64,000 nt of DNA from Paenibacillus_AB hodogayensis. Its GTDB lineage: Bacteria > Bacillota > Bacilli > Paenibacillales > NBRC-103111. Made by a program: the position numbers and the translations under genes. Positions 16,624 to 25,004 of the stretch are shown here, one piece after another. The stretch is taken from assembly GCF_039536325.1 (NCBI RefSeq), contig NZ_BAAAYO010000001.1, positions 558,001 through 622,000 of the forward strand, given 5' to 3'. The notes under the pieces are model-generated. The model searched no databases and was not told the DNA's origin. It saw only the letters and a program-made list of their open reading frames with translations. Every line of letters begins with the position of its first letter. The stretch's first letter is position 1.

Positions 16624-17297
16624 CAGGCTCTCACCCGGTAGCCGATGCCGCGGATCGTCTCGATCACTTCCGGGACGGCCGGGTCCAGCTCCAGCTTTTC
16701 GCGCAAATACCGGATATGGACCATCACCGTCTTATCGCCTTCCAGATAAGGCTCGCCCCACACGGCCTCGTAAATTTGCTCCTTCGTAAGAATTTGTCCG
16801 AGATGCCGCAAAAAATAATGAAAAATATGGTACTGCTTCCCCGTCAAATCGACGGGTTCGCCCGTGTCCCGGCGCACGATCGTCTTATCGCTCATCCGGA
16901 CGTCCAGATGCTTGATCGTCAGCGTCTCCTCCAGCCCGTTCCCGCTGCGGCGCAGCAGCACCTCGATGCGCGCCGCCAGCTCGTCCGGATGGAACGGCTT
17001 GGTGACGTAATCGTCGGCAAACTGCAAGCCCTGCAGCTTGTCGTCGATCGACGTCCGCGCCGACAGCATCAAGATCGGCAGCTTCGAGTGCTGCTTCTTG
17101 AGCCTTTGCCCGACGGTGAAGCCGTCCAGCCCGGGAATCATCACGTCGAGAATCGCAAGCTGGCACGTCTGCGCCTCCTGCAGCGCCCGGTCCCCGTCGG
17201 TCAGCCAGACGACCTCGTAGCCCCGCGCCGACAAGTCCCGGGTCACCCAAGCGCCGATCTCGGGGTCGTCCTCGATATAAACAATCCGTATGTTCAT
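16623..17297 (-). CDS. OmpR/PhoB-family response regulator
   Basis: The 224-residue regulator has an N-terminal receiver (IVYIEDD acidic pair, phospho-acceptor Asp in ILDVMIPG, conserved Lys in YVTKPF) and a C-terminal winged helix (about 130-224; KTVMVHIRYLREKLE, IRGIGYRV). The loop before ADDYVTKPF is one residue shorter than usual (GLQFADDY instead of GLELGADDY). The frame stays open 36 codons upstream, but MNIRIVYIEDD at 17297 is the normal family start and has aaagga upstream. It heads the operon RR-HK-ATPase-permease-permease. Confidence 0.9.
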   Translation of the reverse strand: MNIRIVYIEDDPEIGAWVTRDLSARGYEVVWLTDGDRALQEAQTCQLAILDVMIPGLDGFTVGQRLKKQHSKLPILMLSARTSIDDKLQGLQFADDYVTKPFHPDELAARIEVLLRRSGNGLEETLTIKHLDVRMSDKTIVRRDTGEPVDLTGKQYHIFHYFLRHLGQILTKEQIYEAVWGEPYLEGDKTVMVHIRYLREKLELDPAVPEVIETIRGIGYRVRA

Positions 17298-17393
17298 GAA
17301 AAGGCTTGTCCTTTCGCCATGTAAGGTTTTGACCATTATACCACGGCCAAATCGCCCCCCGAAACGGACTAGCCTCTGCCTTGTAACAGACAA

Positions 17394-17438
17394 GTACACA
17401 GTCAAAGCTTATAAACAGCATCAGCTCTGACTGTGTAC
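17394..17438. promoter_or_regulatory. Inverted repeat between the carboxypeptidase and response regulator genes
   Basis: GTACACAGTCAAAGCT (17394-17409) pairs with AGCTCTGACTGTGTAC (17423-17438), 15 of 16 positions, across a 13-base loop. It lies about 100 bases before the regulator start and just after the carboxypeptidase stop. It lacks a T run, so it is either an operator for the two-component operon or a structured element in the mRNA. Confidence 0.45.
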
Positions 17439-17465
17439 CAGGGGCGCTATAGGATCACAAGCCCA

Positions 17466-18608
17466 TCAGCGATAAAAATCCGCGAGACTCCGCATGATCA
17501 CCTCGCCCGATGCAAGGTTTTCCTCCTTCGTCAGCAGCGCGCCGCCGCCCTCGCACAGCACCCCGGCCCCGCCGAACTGCCGCTGCGGCCCGCCGTTCCA
17601 ACCATCCGCCTTGCCCAAAGGCTCCTCCGCAATATGCAGCGGACGCACGTATCCATGCGGATCGTTCCTTTGCATCAGCTCGCGCAAGACGCTCCAGTGC
17701 CGGGGCGGAGCATCGGATTCGGGACCGGGGTTCAGAATCGGCTCGACCGCTCCTTCCCATGTATGCATGCTCCATACCGTCGCCATACGGCTTCCAGCGG
17801 CGATTAAACGCTCCAGGTCACGCTGGCAAATGTACGACTCGTGGGCCTGATTCCCTTCGTCCGCTGCCGGCAGCGAATAACTGCGGTTCAAGTCGACCCC
17901 TTGTTCATTTACTCTGTACCAGCCGTGACTCGGACCGTCCGGACACATCATGACGACGAAATGACAAATCGTTCGTTCCAGAAAGGGTACGGCCTGCGGG
18001 TCGTTAAGCAGCCAATGCATCATGCCGATGATGCGCCATTGCGCATTGTGTTCCCCGGGATGGGTATTGACGACATAGTGCCCTCCGCGATCGTTGCGGG
18101 CAATCTTGCTGCCCGGATCGGTAATTTCGAACCGGTATACCGGCCTGCCCCCCAGCGACCGTCCCAGTTCATGAACCGTCACGCGCGGGTCGTCCCTCCA
18201 GCCATCGGCCAGCCGCTCCAGATGTTCGGGCGAGAACGGAACCTGGTGGCCGAAATAAACGACATCCTCGGTAAATTCGGGAAACAGAAAGGTATTGGTT
18301 TCCGGACTGGAGCCCTCCCATCGGATCGGATGCCAATGCTCGTTGTCGTACGACCAGGAATAATTGTATTCGTTCATGGGATAGTGGCCTCCGCCCGGTA
18401 CCGGGGAGATCACGTCCAGCTTCAGACGGTTGCCTTTGGCATTGCGGTCCAGGATGAACTGGGGCCGGTTCGTCCAAGTCGGATGATTAGGGGCGGTTCC
18501 CAGCGTAAGCCGAAAATGATTGATGCCAACCTGTTCCAGAACTGCTCCCTGACTTCCGTACTCGCCATCCAGCGTAAAATCCGTCAAGGATAAAGGATTC
18601 ACAAGCAT
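17466..18608 (-). CDS. M14-family zinc carboxypeptidase
   Basis: The 380-residue protein has an N-terminal beta-rich domain (about 1-125) as in cytosolic M14B/D-type carboxypeptidases, then the catalytic fold: zinc ligands H183 and E186 (HPGE), substrate-binding N241-R242 (GVDLNRSY), third ligand H282 (WSMHTWEG) and catalytic E353 (CEGGG). All key residues are present. No signal peptide is visible, so it acts in the cytoplasm. The ATG at 18608 follows ggaggc. A palindromic operator at 18632-18643 matches the one before the binding-protein gene at 21163, placing it under the LacI regulator encoded between them. The substrate (peptide, or an amide of a glycoconjugate) is unknown. Confidence 0.85.
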   Translation of the reverse strand: MLVNPLSLTDFTLDGEYGSQGAVLEQVGINHFRLTLGTAPNHPTWTNRPQFILDRNAKGNRLKLDVISPVPGGGHYPMNEYNYSWSYDNEHWHPIRWEGSSPETNTFLFPEFTEDVVYFGHQVPFSPEHLERLADGWRDDPRVTVHELGRSLGGRPVYRFEITDPGSKIARNDRGGHYVVNTHPGEHNAQWRIIGMMHWLLNDPQAVPFLERTICHFVVMMCPDGPSHGWYRVNEQGVDLNRSYSLPAADEGNQAHESYICQRDLERLIAAGSRMATVWSMHTWEGAVEPILNPGPESDAPPRHWSVLRELMQRNDPHGYVRPLHIAEEPLGKADGWNGGPQRQFGGAGVLCEGGGALLTKEENLASGEVIMRSLADFYR

Positions 18609-18626
18609 AATGATAAAGCCTCCAAT

Positions 18627-18648
18627 TTATTTCACGCGAGTGATAAAC
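18627..18648 (-). promoter_or_regulatory. LacI-type operator upstream of the M14 carboxypeptidase
   Basis: TTTCACGCGAGTGATAAA surrounds the near-perfect palindrome TCACGCGAGTGA (18632-18643). It agrees with the site at 21211-21222 except in one central position. It sits 24 bases before the start codon, where a repressor would block transcription. Confidence 0.75.
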
Positions 18649-18678
18649 TATTTAAAAAAACGCAACCAGGGTCTGCCG

Positions 18679-19746
18679 TTACTTTACGGCTGCCGCAGTG
18701 GAATCTCTCACAATCTTCTCGTATGCCAGCTTTATTGCCTCAGCCTGCTTCGCCGGATTGTTCAGACGCTCCATCAGCAGCTCGACGGCCGTCGTGCCGG
18801 ATTCCATGATCGGCATTCGCATCGAGGTAAGCTGAGGAACGGCCAGTATGGCGTACAAATCGTCGAACCCGAGCAGCGACACTTGCTGCGGCACGTGAAC
18901 CCCCTCCTCTTTCAGCGCGAAGAGCACCCCGAGGGCGATATTGTCGTTTCCTCCGATAATCGCATCCGGCTTCGGTTGACCGGTCCATAGCTGTTTGGCC
19001 AGACGATACGCGGTCTGCACATCCATCCCTTTGGGCCACACGTTTTCGTGCGTTTCCACGAGTTGGGACGGCAAGCCGTTCTCTTCGACCGCCTGCTTGT
19101 AGCCTTGGAACCGTTGGCTCATCGTCAGGTTGACCCGGTTTTCTCCCATAAACACAATGTTCCGGTGACCCAGCTCGATCAAATGCATCGCGGCCTCATA
19201 GCCTGCGTTCCGATTATCGAAATGAATCGTATCGATCCGGTCATGCAGCAAATCGCGAACGGTCGTATTGACGGCTACCCCGGATTCGGCCAGTTCAATC
19301 AGAGCGGGATTGTCCTCCTCCGAAGTCGCTCCGGAGATGAAGGTAACCCCCGATATGCGCTGCTGCTTCAGCACTTCGATCGCTTGCCGGACGCCTATGG
19401 TTCGCTTGTCCACGTACTGCAAAATAACCCCGTAGCCGTTCTTGTAAGCGGATTTTTGAAAGCTGTCCACAAATGGGGCGTAAATACCGCGCCACATATC
19501 CGCGAGCACGATGCCAAGCAGCGCATTTTTGCCGGTCATCAGGCTGCTGGCGATAATATCCTTGCGGTATCCGAGCTCCTCGGCGGCTTGCCTGACCATT
19601 CTTACGGTCTTATCCGATACGCCGGGCGTGCTTGCCATCGCTTTGGACACGGTAGTCCGGTCGATATTCAAATATTCGGCAATATGCTTCATCGTGATCT
19701 TTTTTGCGGGCGTCGCAGCCGTGTCGTTCGGAGCTTTCCTGTCCAT
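18679..19746 (-). CDS. LacI-family transcriptional regulator
   Basis: The 355-residue protein has a LacI helix-turn-helix close to its N terminus (ITMKHIAEYLNIDRTTVSKAM, about 17-37) with the hinge VRQAAEELGY, and a periplasmic-binding-like sensor domain (about 75-340; LLGIVLADMWRGIYAPF, SLLGFDDLYAILAVPQLTSM). The helix is preceded by a short extra N-terminal stretch. It lies between the binding-protein gene and the carboxypeptidase, both preceded by the same palindromic site, so it probably controls both. The inducer is likely a sugar or glycoside, judged from the family. Confidence 0.9.
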   Translation of the reverse strand: MDRKAPNDTAATPAKKITMKHIAEYLNIDRTTVSKAMASTPGVSDKTVRMVRQAAEELGYRKDIIASSLMTGKNALLGIVLADMWRGIYAPFVDSFQKSAYKNGYGVILQYVDKRTIGVRQAIEVLKQQRISGVTFISGATSEEDNPALIELAESGVAVNTTVRDLLHDRIDTIHFDNRNAGYEAAMHLIELGHRNIVFMGENRVNLTMSQRFQGYKQAVEENGLPSQLVETHENVWPKGMDVQTAYRLAKQLWTGQPKPDAIIGGNDNIALGVLFALKEEGVHVPQQVSLLGFDDLYAILAVPQLTSMRMPIMESGTTAVELLMERLNNPAKQAEAIKLAYEKIVRDSTAAAVK

Positions 19747-19840
19747 TGCCTGTCTCCCTACGCTTATATGGTTTTCTCACGCCTAGTATATCATACGAAG
19801 ACCGGGCGCAGTACCAGTTGGGAGAGCCAGCGACGCCGAA

Positions 19841-21163
19841 CTACCTATTTTTAATGGCTGTAATCGCTTTTTCCGCTTCCTCCTCGACTTTACGCATCAT
19901 CGAGTTCAGGTCCATCTCGCCGGTCGCCAAGTTATTGATGTACTTGCGGTAAATAGGCGACAGATCCGGGTCGTACAGCGTTCTCGTGGAAAGAGGCGCG
20001 AACTTCAAATGAAAGACGGCTTTCACATTGCGATCCTTGAAATACGTATTTTGCGCGTATTGCTTGATGCGCTCGTCGCTGATAACCGCCGGAATGTTGC
20101 CGTCGCGCGATGTGATCGTTTGGAATTCGTCGGAGTACAAGTATTGAATGACTTCCATCGCCTCATCCTTATGCTTGCTCATATTGGTGACGCCGAACAG
20201 CAGCAAGTTGGCCTGCGAGCCTAACCCGGGGGCCTCCTTGTAGGTCGGGTAGGACACCATGTCCCAGTTCATCTCTTTCATCTCCATCGCATTCAGCGGC
20301 AGGTGAGCGAGATTAGCCGCCATCGCGACGCTCCGGTCTTTCAGAAAGTTCACCTCGGCAGGCAGCGTTCCTTTTAAAGCGGTTACCTTGTCCTTGTACC
20401 CCGGGGCTTGCAGCGGCTTGACCGCGATGGTCTCATACAGCAGCTTCCACTTGGCCTCCTCCGAACCGAGCGTCGACTTCCCCGTTTTCGAATCATAGTA
20501 AGGCACTGATAAGGAACTTAAAGAAAAATGCTGTGCGGGAGAAATCGTAATGCCGGCATATTGGACCCCTTGGTCCACCCGGGTCAGCTTCTGATTCAAA
20601 TCGAGCACATTATCCCATGTCATGCCGTCCTTCGGGTAAAGTACGCCGAACTTGTCGAAAATATCTTTGTTATAAAAAAGAGTAAGCGCTTCCAATGAAA
20701 TTGGAAGACCATAAATTTTATTGTCCCACATCTGGCTTAAACCTGCTACCCAATCCATGCCGACACGTCCCGTATCGACGCCGTGCTTCTTGATCAGCTC
20801 GCGCATGTCGTATGCCATCCCGCTCTTGACCGGACCGTTCATAAAATCGTTGATCGCCGCGTACACGATGTCGACCTGCGTGTTCGTCGGCACCAGATCG
20901 GCGAATTTGACCGCCTGATTTGGAATGTACTTGATCGTGTAATTCGGAAACTTCTTGCGGATCGAGTCTCCGAACCGGGCGTTGAACGCATCTTCCGAAT
21001 GTCCCGCATTCGTGACGATCGTAAGCTCCACCGGCTCCTTGCCGCGCTCCGGGGAGACGGTTGTCCCGTTGTCGCCGCCCTTCCCGCTTGTTCCGCCGCA
21101 GGCCGAGAGCATCAGCATCATGGAGATGCCCGAGCTGAGCACAACGCTTTTGTGTTTGTTCAC
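19841..21163 (-). CDS. Extracellular solute-binding lipoprotein (family 1, sugar type), no permease nearby
   Basis: The 440-residue protein starts with a lipoprotein signal (ISMMLMLSACGG; lipidated Cys at about 22) and has the fold of family 1 solute-binding proteins for sugars (ELTIVTNAGHSEDAFN, DIVYAAINDFMNG, YGLPISLEALTLFYNKDIFDKFG, and KHKDEAMEVIQYLYSDEFQ near the C terminus). Such proteins deliver oligosaccharides to a MalFG-type permease, but none is encoded here. The start codon is GTG with aaggaggg in front. A perfect LacI-type palindrome lies 48 bases upstream. It is probably co-transcribed or at least co-regulated with the lacI gene that follows. Confidence 0.88.
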   Translation of the reverse strand: MNKHKSVVLSSGISMMLMLSACGGTSGKGGDNGTTVSPERGKEPVELTIVTNAGHSEDAFNARFGDSIRKKFPNYTIKYIPNQAVKFADLVPTNTQVDIVYAAINDFMNGPVKSGMAYDMRELIKKHGVDTGRVGMDWVAGLSQMWDNKIYGLPISLEALTLFYNKDIFDKFGVLYPKDGMTWDNVLDLNQKLTRVDQGVQYAGITISPAQHFSLSSLSVPYYDSKTGKSTLGSEEAKWKLLYETIAVKPLQAPGYKDKVTALKGTLPAEVNFLKDRSVAMAANLAHLPLNAMEMKEMNWDMVSYPTYKEAPGLGSQANLLLFGVTNMSKHKDEAMEVIQYLYSDEFQTITSRDGNIPAVISDERIKQYAQNTYFKDRNVKAVFHLKFAPLSTRTLYDPDLSPIYRKYINNLATGEMDLNSMMRKVEEEAEKAITAIKNR

Positions 21164-21205
21164 TTGAAACCCTCCTTGAGTTTTAGTAAATGTGTCACAT
21201 CAATA

Positions 21206-21226
21206 GTTTATCACTCGAGTGACAAC
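21206..21226 (-). promoter_or_regulatory. LacI-type operator upstream of the binding-protein gene
   Basis: TCACTCGAGTGA (21211-21222) is a perfect 12-base palindrome with AT-rich flanks (TTTA before, CAA after). The core is nearly identical to the site at 18632-18643, supporting one regulator for both genes. Confidence 0.75.
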
Positions 21227-21298
21227 TTCATATTAAATGATCCCTTACCTTCCGTCAATCGCTGTTTTTGCATGCCGGACGGTCGTTTTCGACAATCA

Positions 21299-21327
21299 TT
21301 GACAGCGTGACCGATCGTCTATATAAT
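21299..21327 (+). promoter_or_regulatory. Sigma-A promoter of the OsmC gene
   Basis: TTGACA (21299-21304) and TATAAT (21322-21327) are both perfect and 17 bases apart, giving a strong constitutive promoter with a leader of about 70 bases. Confidence 0.85.
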
Positions 21328-21406
21328 ACCAATCATACATAGGGGATAAGTGAGTTTTTTCCGTTAATCCAGATCGGGAAAGCCCTTTACCAAAGGAGAG
21401 TGCACA

Positions 21407-21853
21407 ATGGCTGCCGTCAATACCTTTAAAGCAACCGCGCATTTGCAAGACGGAGTAAAAGTAAAAACCAGCTCCAGGCAATTCGAGCTCACGATCGACG
21501 AGCCCAAGAGCCTTGGAGGAACGGACACCGGCATGAATCCGGTGGAAGCTTTGCTTGCCGCGCTCGGCGCCTGCCAAGCGATCGTGGGTCGGGTGTACGC
21601 GCCCAAGTTCGGCGTGAAGCTTGACGACTTCCGCGTAGAAATCGAAGGCGATCTCGATCTGGACGGTTTTTTCAACAAGTCCGACGTCCGTCCCGGCTAT
21701 TCCGACATCCGTTATACGTTTCATATCAAAACCGATTCGGCGAAAGAAAAGGTCGAGGAATTCGTGCAGTTTTTGGAGAGCAAATGCCCAGTCGGGGATA
21801 CGATTGCAAACCCTGTCAATCTCAAGCTGGCCGGCATCATTATCGAGAACTAA
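21407..21853 (+). CDS. OsmC/Ohr-family peroxidase-like protein
   Basis: The 148-residue protein has the OsmC fold with both conserved cysteines: the first in ALGACQAIVG (about 58) and the second in ESKCPVGDTIANPV (about 127). In known members these reduce organic hydroperoxides in the cytoplasm, using lipoyl or small thiols. It resembles the OsmC-like YhfA/YmaD group more than Ohr because the second motif is KCPV. The start follows aaaggagag. A consensus promoter and a terminator make it a single-gene unit. Confidence 0.9.
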   Translation: MAAVNTFKATAHLQDGVKVKTSSRQFELTIDEPKSLGGTDTGMNPVEALLAALGACQAIVGRVYAPKFGVKLDDFRVEIEGDLDLDGFFNKSDVRPGYSDIRYTFHIKTDSAKEKVEEFVQFLESKCPVGDTIANPVNLKLAGIIIEN

Positions 21854-21899
21854 GCCGTGACCTCATAGGGGCGCCTTCATGCCCCCGTTCGCTAACGAA

Positions 21900-21934
21900 A
21901 GCAGCCTCCCTTATACCGAAGGGAGGCTGCTTTT
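21900..21934 (+). terminator. Terminator between OsmC and gcvPB
   Basis: AGCAGCCTCCC (21900-21910) pairs with GGGAGGCTGCT (21921-21931), followed by TTTT. It ends the OsmC transcript and may also stop the opposing gcv transcript. Confidence 0.85.
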
Positions 21935-22008
21935 ATGAGCTTTGCTTGATGCTTTTTTTCAAGAGACTTATGCCAGGCAGTTCCGGGCGTTGATCTGCTT
22001 TGCCCCTA

Positions 22009-23541
22009 TTATCCGCACGTGCAGTTCAGAACCGGCTTGCGGGCCGCCTGCGTCTCGTCGAGCCGTTTCACGACCGTCGTATACGGCGCATTGACGACAA
22101 GGTCCGGCGTCTCCTCGACTTCCTGCGCAATCTGAATCATCGTATCGATAAAGCCGTCGAGCGTTTCCTTGCTTTCCGTTTCCGTCGGCTCGATCATGAT
22201 GCACTCTTCGACGTTCAGCGGGAAATAGATCGTCGGCGGGTGGTAGCCGAAGTCGAGCAGCCGTTTGGCGATATCGAGCGTGCGCACGCCGAGCTTCTTC
22301 TGGCGCTTGCCGGACATGACGAACTCATGCTTGCACGGACGGTCGAACGGCACGTCGTAATAAGGCGCCAGCCGCTTCATCATATAGTTGGCGTTCAGCA
22401 CCGCGTTTTCGGATACTTGCCGCAACCCTTCGCCTCCGAGCGTACGAATGTACGTATAGGCGCGGACGAGAATGCCGAAATTGCCGTAAAACCCTTTGAC
22501 GCGGCCGATCGATTGCGGGTAATCCGCATCGAGATAATACGTGCCGTCTGCCCTGCGCGCTACGTTCGGCGCCGGAAGAAACGGGATAAGCTTCTGCTTC
22601 ACGCCGACCGGACCGGCTCCGGGACCGCCGCCGCCGTGAGGGGTGCTCATCGTCTTGTGCAGATTCAGGTGAACGACGTCGAAACCCATATCGCCGGGAC
22701 GGGCGATGCCGAGGATCGCGTTGGAGTTGGCGCCGTCGTAATACAACAGACCGCCGGCTTCGTGCACGATGCGGGCGATTTCCACGATTTGCTCCTCAAA
22801 CAGGCCGAGCGTGTTCGGATTCGTCAGCATCAGAGCCGCTGTATCGGAACCGACCGCCGCGCGGAGCGCATCCAGATCGACGAGACCTCTGTCGTCGGAT
22901 TTGATCGTAATCGTATCGAAGCCGGCTACGGTAGCGCTCGCCGGATTCGTGCCGTGCGACGAGTCCGGCACGATTACTTTGGTGCGGGTTTCGCCGCGGC
23001 TTTCATGATAGGCGCGGATCATCATCAGACCGGTCCATTCGCCGTGGGCGCCGGCCGCGGGCTGAAGCGTTACCCGGTCCATGCCGGTAATTTCGGCCAG
23101 ATCGTTTTGCAGCGTGTACAGCAGCTCCAGCGCGCCCTGCACCGATTCCTCGGGCTGGTACGGATGGATTTTGGCGAAGCCGGGAAACCGTGCGACGTCT
23201 TCGTTGATTTTCGGGTTGTATTTCATCGTGCAAGAACCGAGCGGATAAAAGCCGTTGTCTATTCCAAAGTTGCGCCTGGACAAGGCGGTATAGTGACGCA
23301 TCACGTCCACCTCGTACACTTCCGGCAGCTCGGCCGGCTTCGTGCGCAACAGCTTCTGCGGAATCAGCTCGGCGACTGGCACCTCCGGCACGTCGCATTC
23401 CGGCAGCGAATAGCCGACACGTCCCGCTTTGCTCAACTCGAATATTAACGCCTTGTCGTGCTTGACGGCCGGCGCCGTCAGCGCCGTCTCGGACGCGGCA
23501 GCGCCTGCGATAACGTCTTGCGTTTGGCTAGTCGTACTCAC
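22009..23541 (-). CDS. gcvPB: Glycine dehydrogenase (decarboxylating) subunit 2, P-protein beta
   Basis: The 510-residue protein is the PLP-binding subunit of the two-part P-protein. The PLP lysine is K296 in LNLHKTMSTPHGGGGPG; PDSSHGTNPASA and the N-terminal LGSCTMKYNPK are also diagnostic. With subunit 1 it decarboxylates glycine and loads the aminomethyl group on lipoyl H protein. Length is slightly above the usual 485-490, owing to an N-terminal tail of about 25 residues and a C-terminal tail ending in CTCG. Its start overlaps gcvPA by four bases. The H-protein gene is not in the window. Confidence 0.97.
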   Translation of the reverse strand: MSTTSQTQDVIAGAAASETALTAPAVKHDKALIFELSKAGRVGYSLPECDVPEVPVAELIPQKLLRTKPAELPEVYEVDVMRHYTALSRRNFGIDNGFYPLGSCTMKYNPKINEDVARFPGFAKIHPYQPEESVQGALELLYTLQNDLAEITGMDRVTLQPAAGAHGEWTGLMMIRAYHESRGETRTKVIVPDSSHGTNPASATVAGFDTITIKSDDRGLVDLDALRAAVGSDTAALMLTNPNTLGLFEEQIVEIARIVHEAGGLLYYDGANSNAILGIARPGDMGFDVVHLNLHKTMSTPHGGGGPGAGPVGVKQKLIPFLPAPNVARRADGTYYLDADYPQSIGRVKGFYGNFGILVRAYTYIRTLGGEGLRQVSENAVLNANYMMKRLAPYYDVPFDRPCKHEFVMSGKRQKKLGVRTLDIAKRLLDFGYHPPTIYFPLNVEECIMIEPTETESKETLDGFIDTMIQIAQEVEETPDLVVNAPYTTVVKRLDETQAARKPVLNCTCG

Positions 23542-24893
23542 AGCAGCTCCTCCAATCTATCGGCAAACTGTTCGATATCTTCTTTGGTCCGTTGCTCCGT
23601 AACGGCAACGAGCATATGGCCTTTCAGTTCCGGGTAGTCGCGTCCCAAATCGTAGCCGCCGATAATGCCGTGGTCCAGCAGCTTCGAATTGATCGCCGAG
23701 ACGTCCGTATTTCCGTCGCCCAGCTTCACGATAAATTCGTTGAAGAACGGGGATTCGTTTACTAAGGCAAGCTTGCTGCGCGAGCGGAATACGCCTGCGG
23801 CATAATGGGCTTTCTGCACGTTCAAGCCTGCGACATCCTGGATGCCTTGTTTGCCCAACGTGGACAAGTACACCGACGCACACAGCGCCAGCAGCGCCTG
23901 GTTCGAGCAAATGTTCGAGGTCGCCTTCTCGCGGCGAATATGCTGCTCGCGCGCTTGCAGCGTCAGCACGAAGCCGCGCTTGCCGTCGCGGTCGACCGTC
24001 TGGCCGACGATACGGCCGGGCATACGGCGCATCCAGGCGTCGGATACCGCGAAATAGCCGCAGGAAGGTCCGCCGAACGAGGCCGGGATGCCGAACGGCT
24101 GCGTATCGCCGACGACGATATCCGCGCCGAGCTTGCCCGGAGGCTCCAGCAGGCCGAGCGACAGCGGGTTGCTGCTGACGACGAGCAAGCCGCCTGCGCC
24201 GTGAATAATCGGTTCGATCGCGGCAATATCTTCGATACAGCCGAAGAAGTTAGGCGACTGCACGATGACCGCAGCGGTGTCCGCTCCGACGACGGAAGCC
24301 AGCTCGTCGAGCCGGGTCACTCCGTCGGCATAACCGACTTCCAGCACGTCCAGGTTCAAGCCGCGCGCCGACGTCTTCAGAATGGCCCGCGCTTCGGGAT
24401 GAACCGCGCGCGATACGACGATTTGCCGGCGCTTGGTCGCCCCGTGCGCCAGCGCACCCGCTTCGGCGAGCGCTGTCGCGCCGTCGTACATCGAGGCGTT
24501 GGCCACTTTCATGCCGGTCAGCTCGCAAATATACGATTGGAACTCGAAAATGGCTTGCAGCTCGCCCTGCGAAATTTCCGGCTGATAAGGGGTATACGCC
24601 GTGTAAAACTCCGAACGGGAAATGACGTGGTTGACGACGACCGGCAGATGATGGTCGTACATGCCGGCGCCGAGAAAGCTGGCGTACCGGTCGAAATCGG
24701 CGTTGCGGCCGGACAGCGTGCGCATGTGGCGCAGCATGGCCTGCTCGTTCAAAGCTTCGGAGATGTTCAATTCTCCTTGAAACCGGACGCTCGCGGGAAT
24801 ATCCGCGAACAGCTCGTCGACGGAGGCGACGCCGATCGTGCCGAGCATATCTGCGCGGTCCTGCTCGGTCATCGGCAAGTAGCGGTGTTTCAT
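23538..24893 (-). CDS. gcvPA: Glycine dehydrogenase (decarboxylating) subunit 1, P-protein alpha
   Basis: The 451-residue subunit carries the family start MKHRYLPMTEQDRADML and FLGAGMYDHHLPVVVNHVIS, with YTPYQPEISQGELQAIFEFQ after it. It lacks the PLP lysine, as expected for subunit 1. A start eight codons upstream is possible, but the ATG at 24893 has aaaggag at good spacing and matches the family start. It is the middle gene of gcvT-gcvPA-gcvPB, under the glycine riboswitch. Confidence 0.97.
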   Translation of the reverse strand: MKHRYLPMTEQDRADMLGTIGVASVDELFADIPASVRFQGELNISEALNEQAMLRHMRTLSGRNADFDRYASFLGAGMYDHHLPVVVNHVISRSEFYTAYTPYQPEISQGELQAIFEFQSYICELTGMKVANASMYDGATALAEAGALAHGATKRRQIVVSRAVHPEARAILKTSARGLNLDVLEVGYADGVTRLDELASVVGADTAAVIVQSPNFFGCIEDIAAIEPIIHGAGGLLVVSSNPLSLGLLEPPGKLGADIVVGDTQPFGIPASFGGPSCGYFAVSDAWMRRMPGRIVGQTVDRDGKRGFVLTLQAREQHIRREKATSNICSNQALLALCASVYLSTLGKQGIQDVAGLNVQKAHYAAGVFRSRSKLALVNESPFFNEFIVKLGDGNTDVSAINSKLLDHGIIGGYDLGRDYPELKGHMLVAVTEQRTKEDIEQFADRLEELL

Positions 24894-25004
24894 GGATGAG
24901 GTAGCTCCTTTCGGCATAGGGCGATCAATTCCTCTATAGAATTGCGCCGGGTCGCCCGTCCGGGAATGTTGCCCGCCGGCCGGGGATGTATAGGCGATAA
25001 AAAA

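Noticed and set aside
22000..23448. A 482-codon open frame antisense to gcvPB
   Set aside because: Arg/Val/His-rich shadow of a highly conserved gene; no ribosome binding site.
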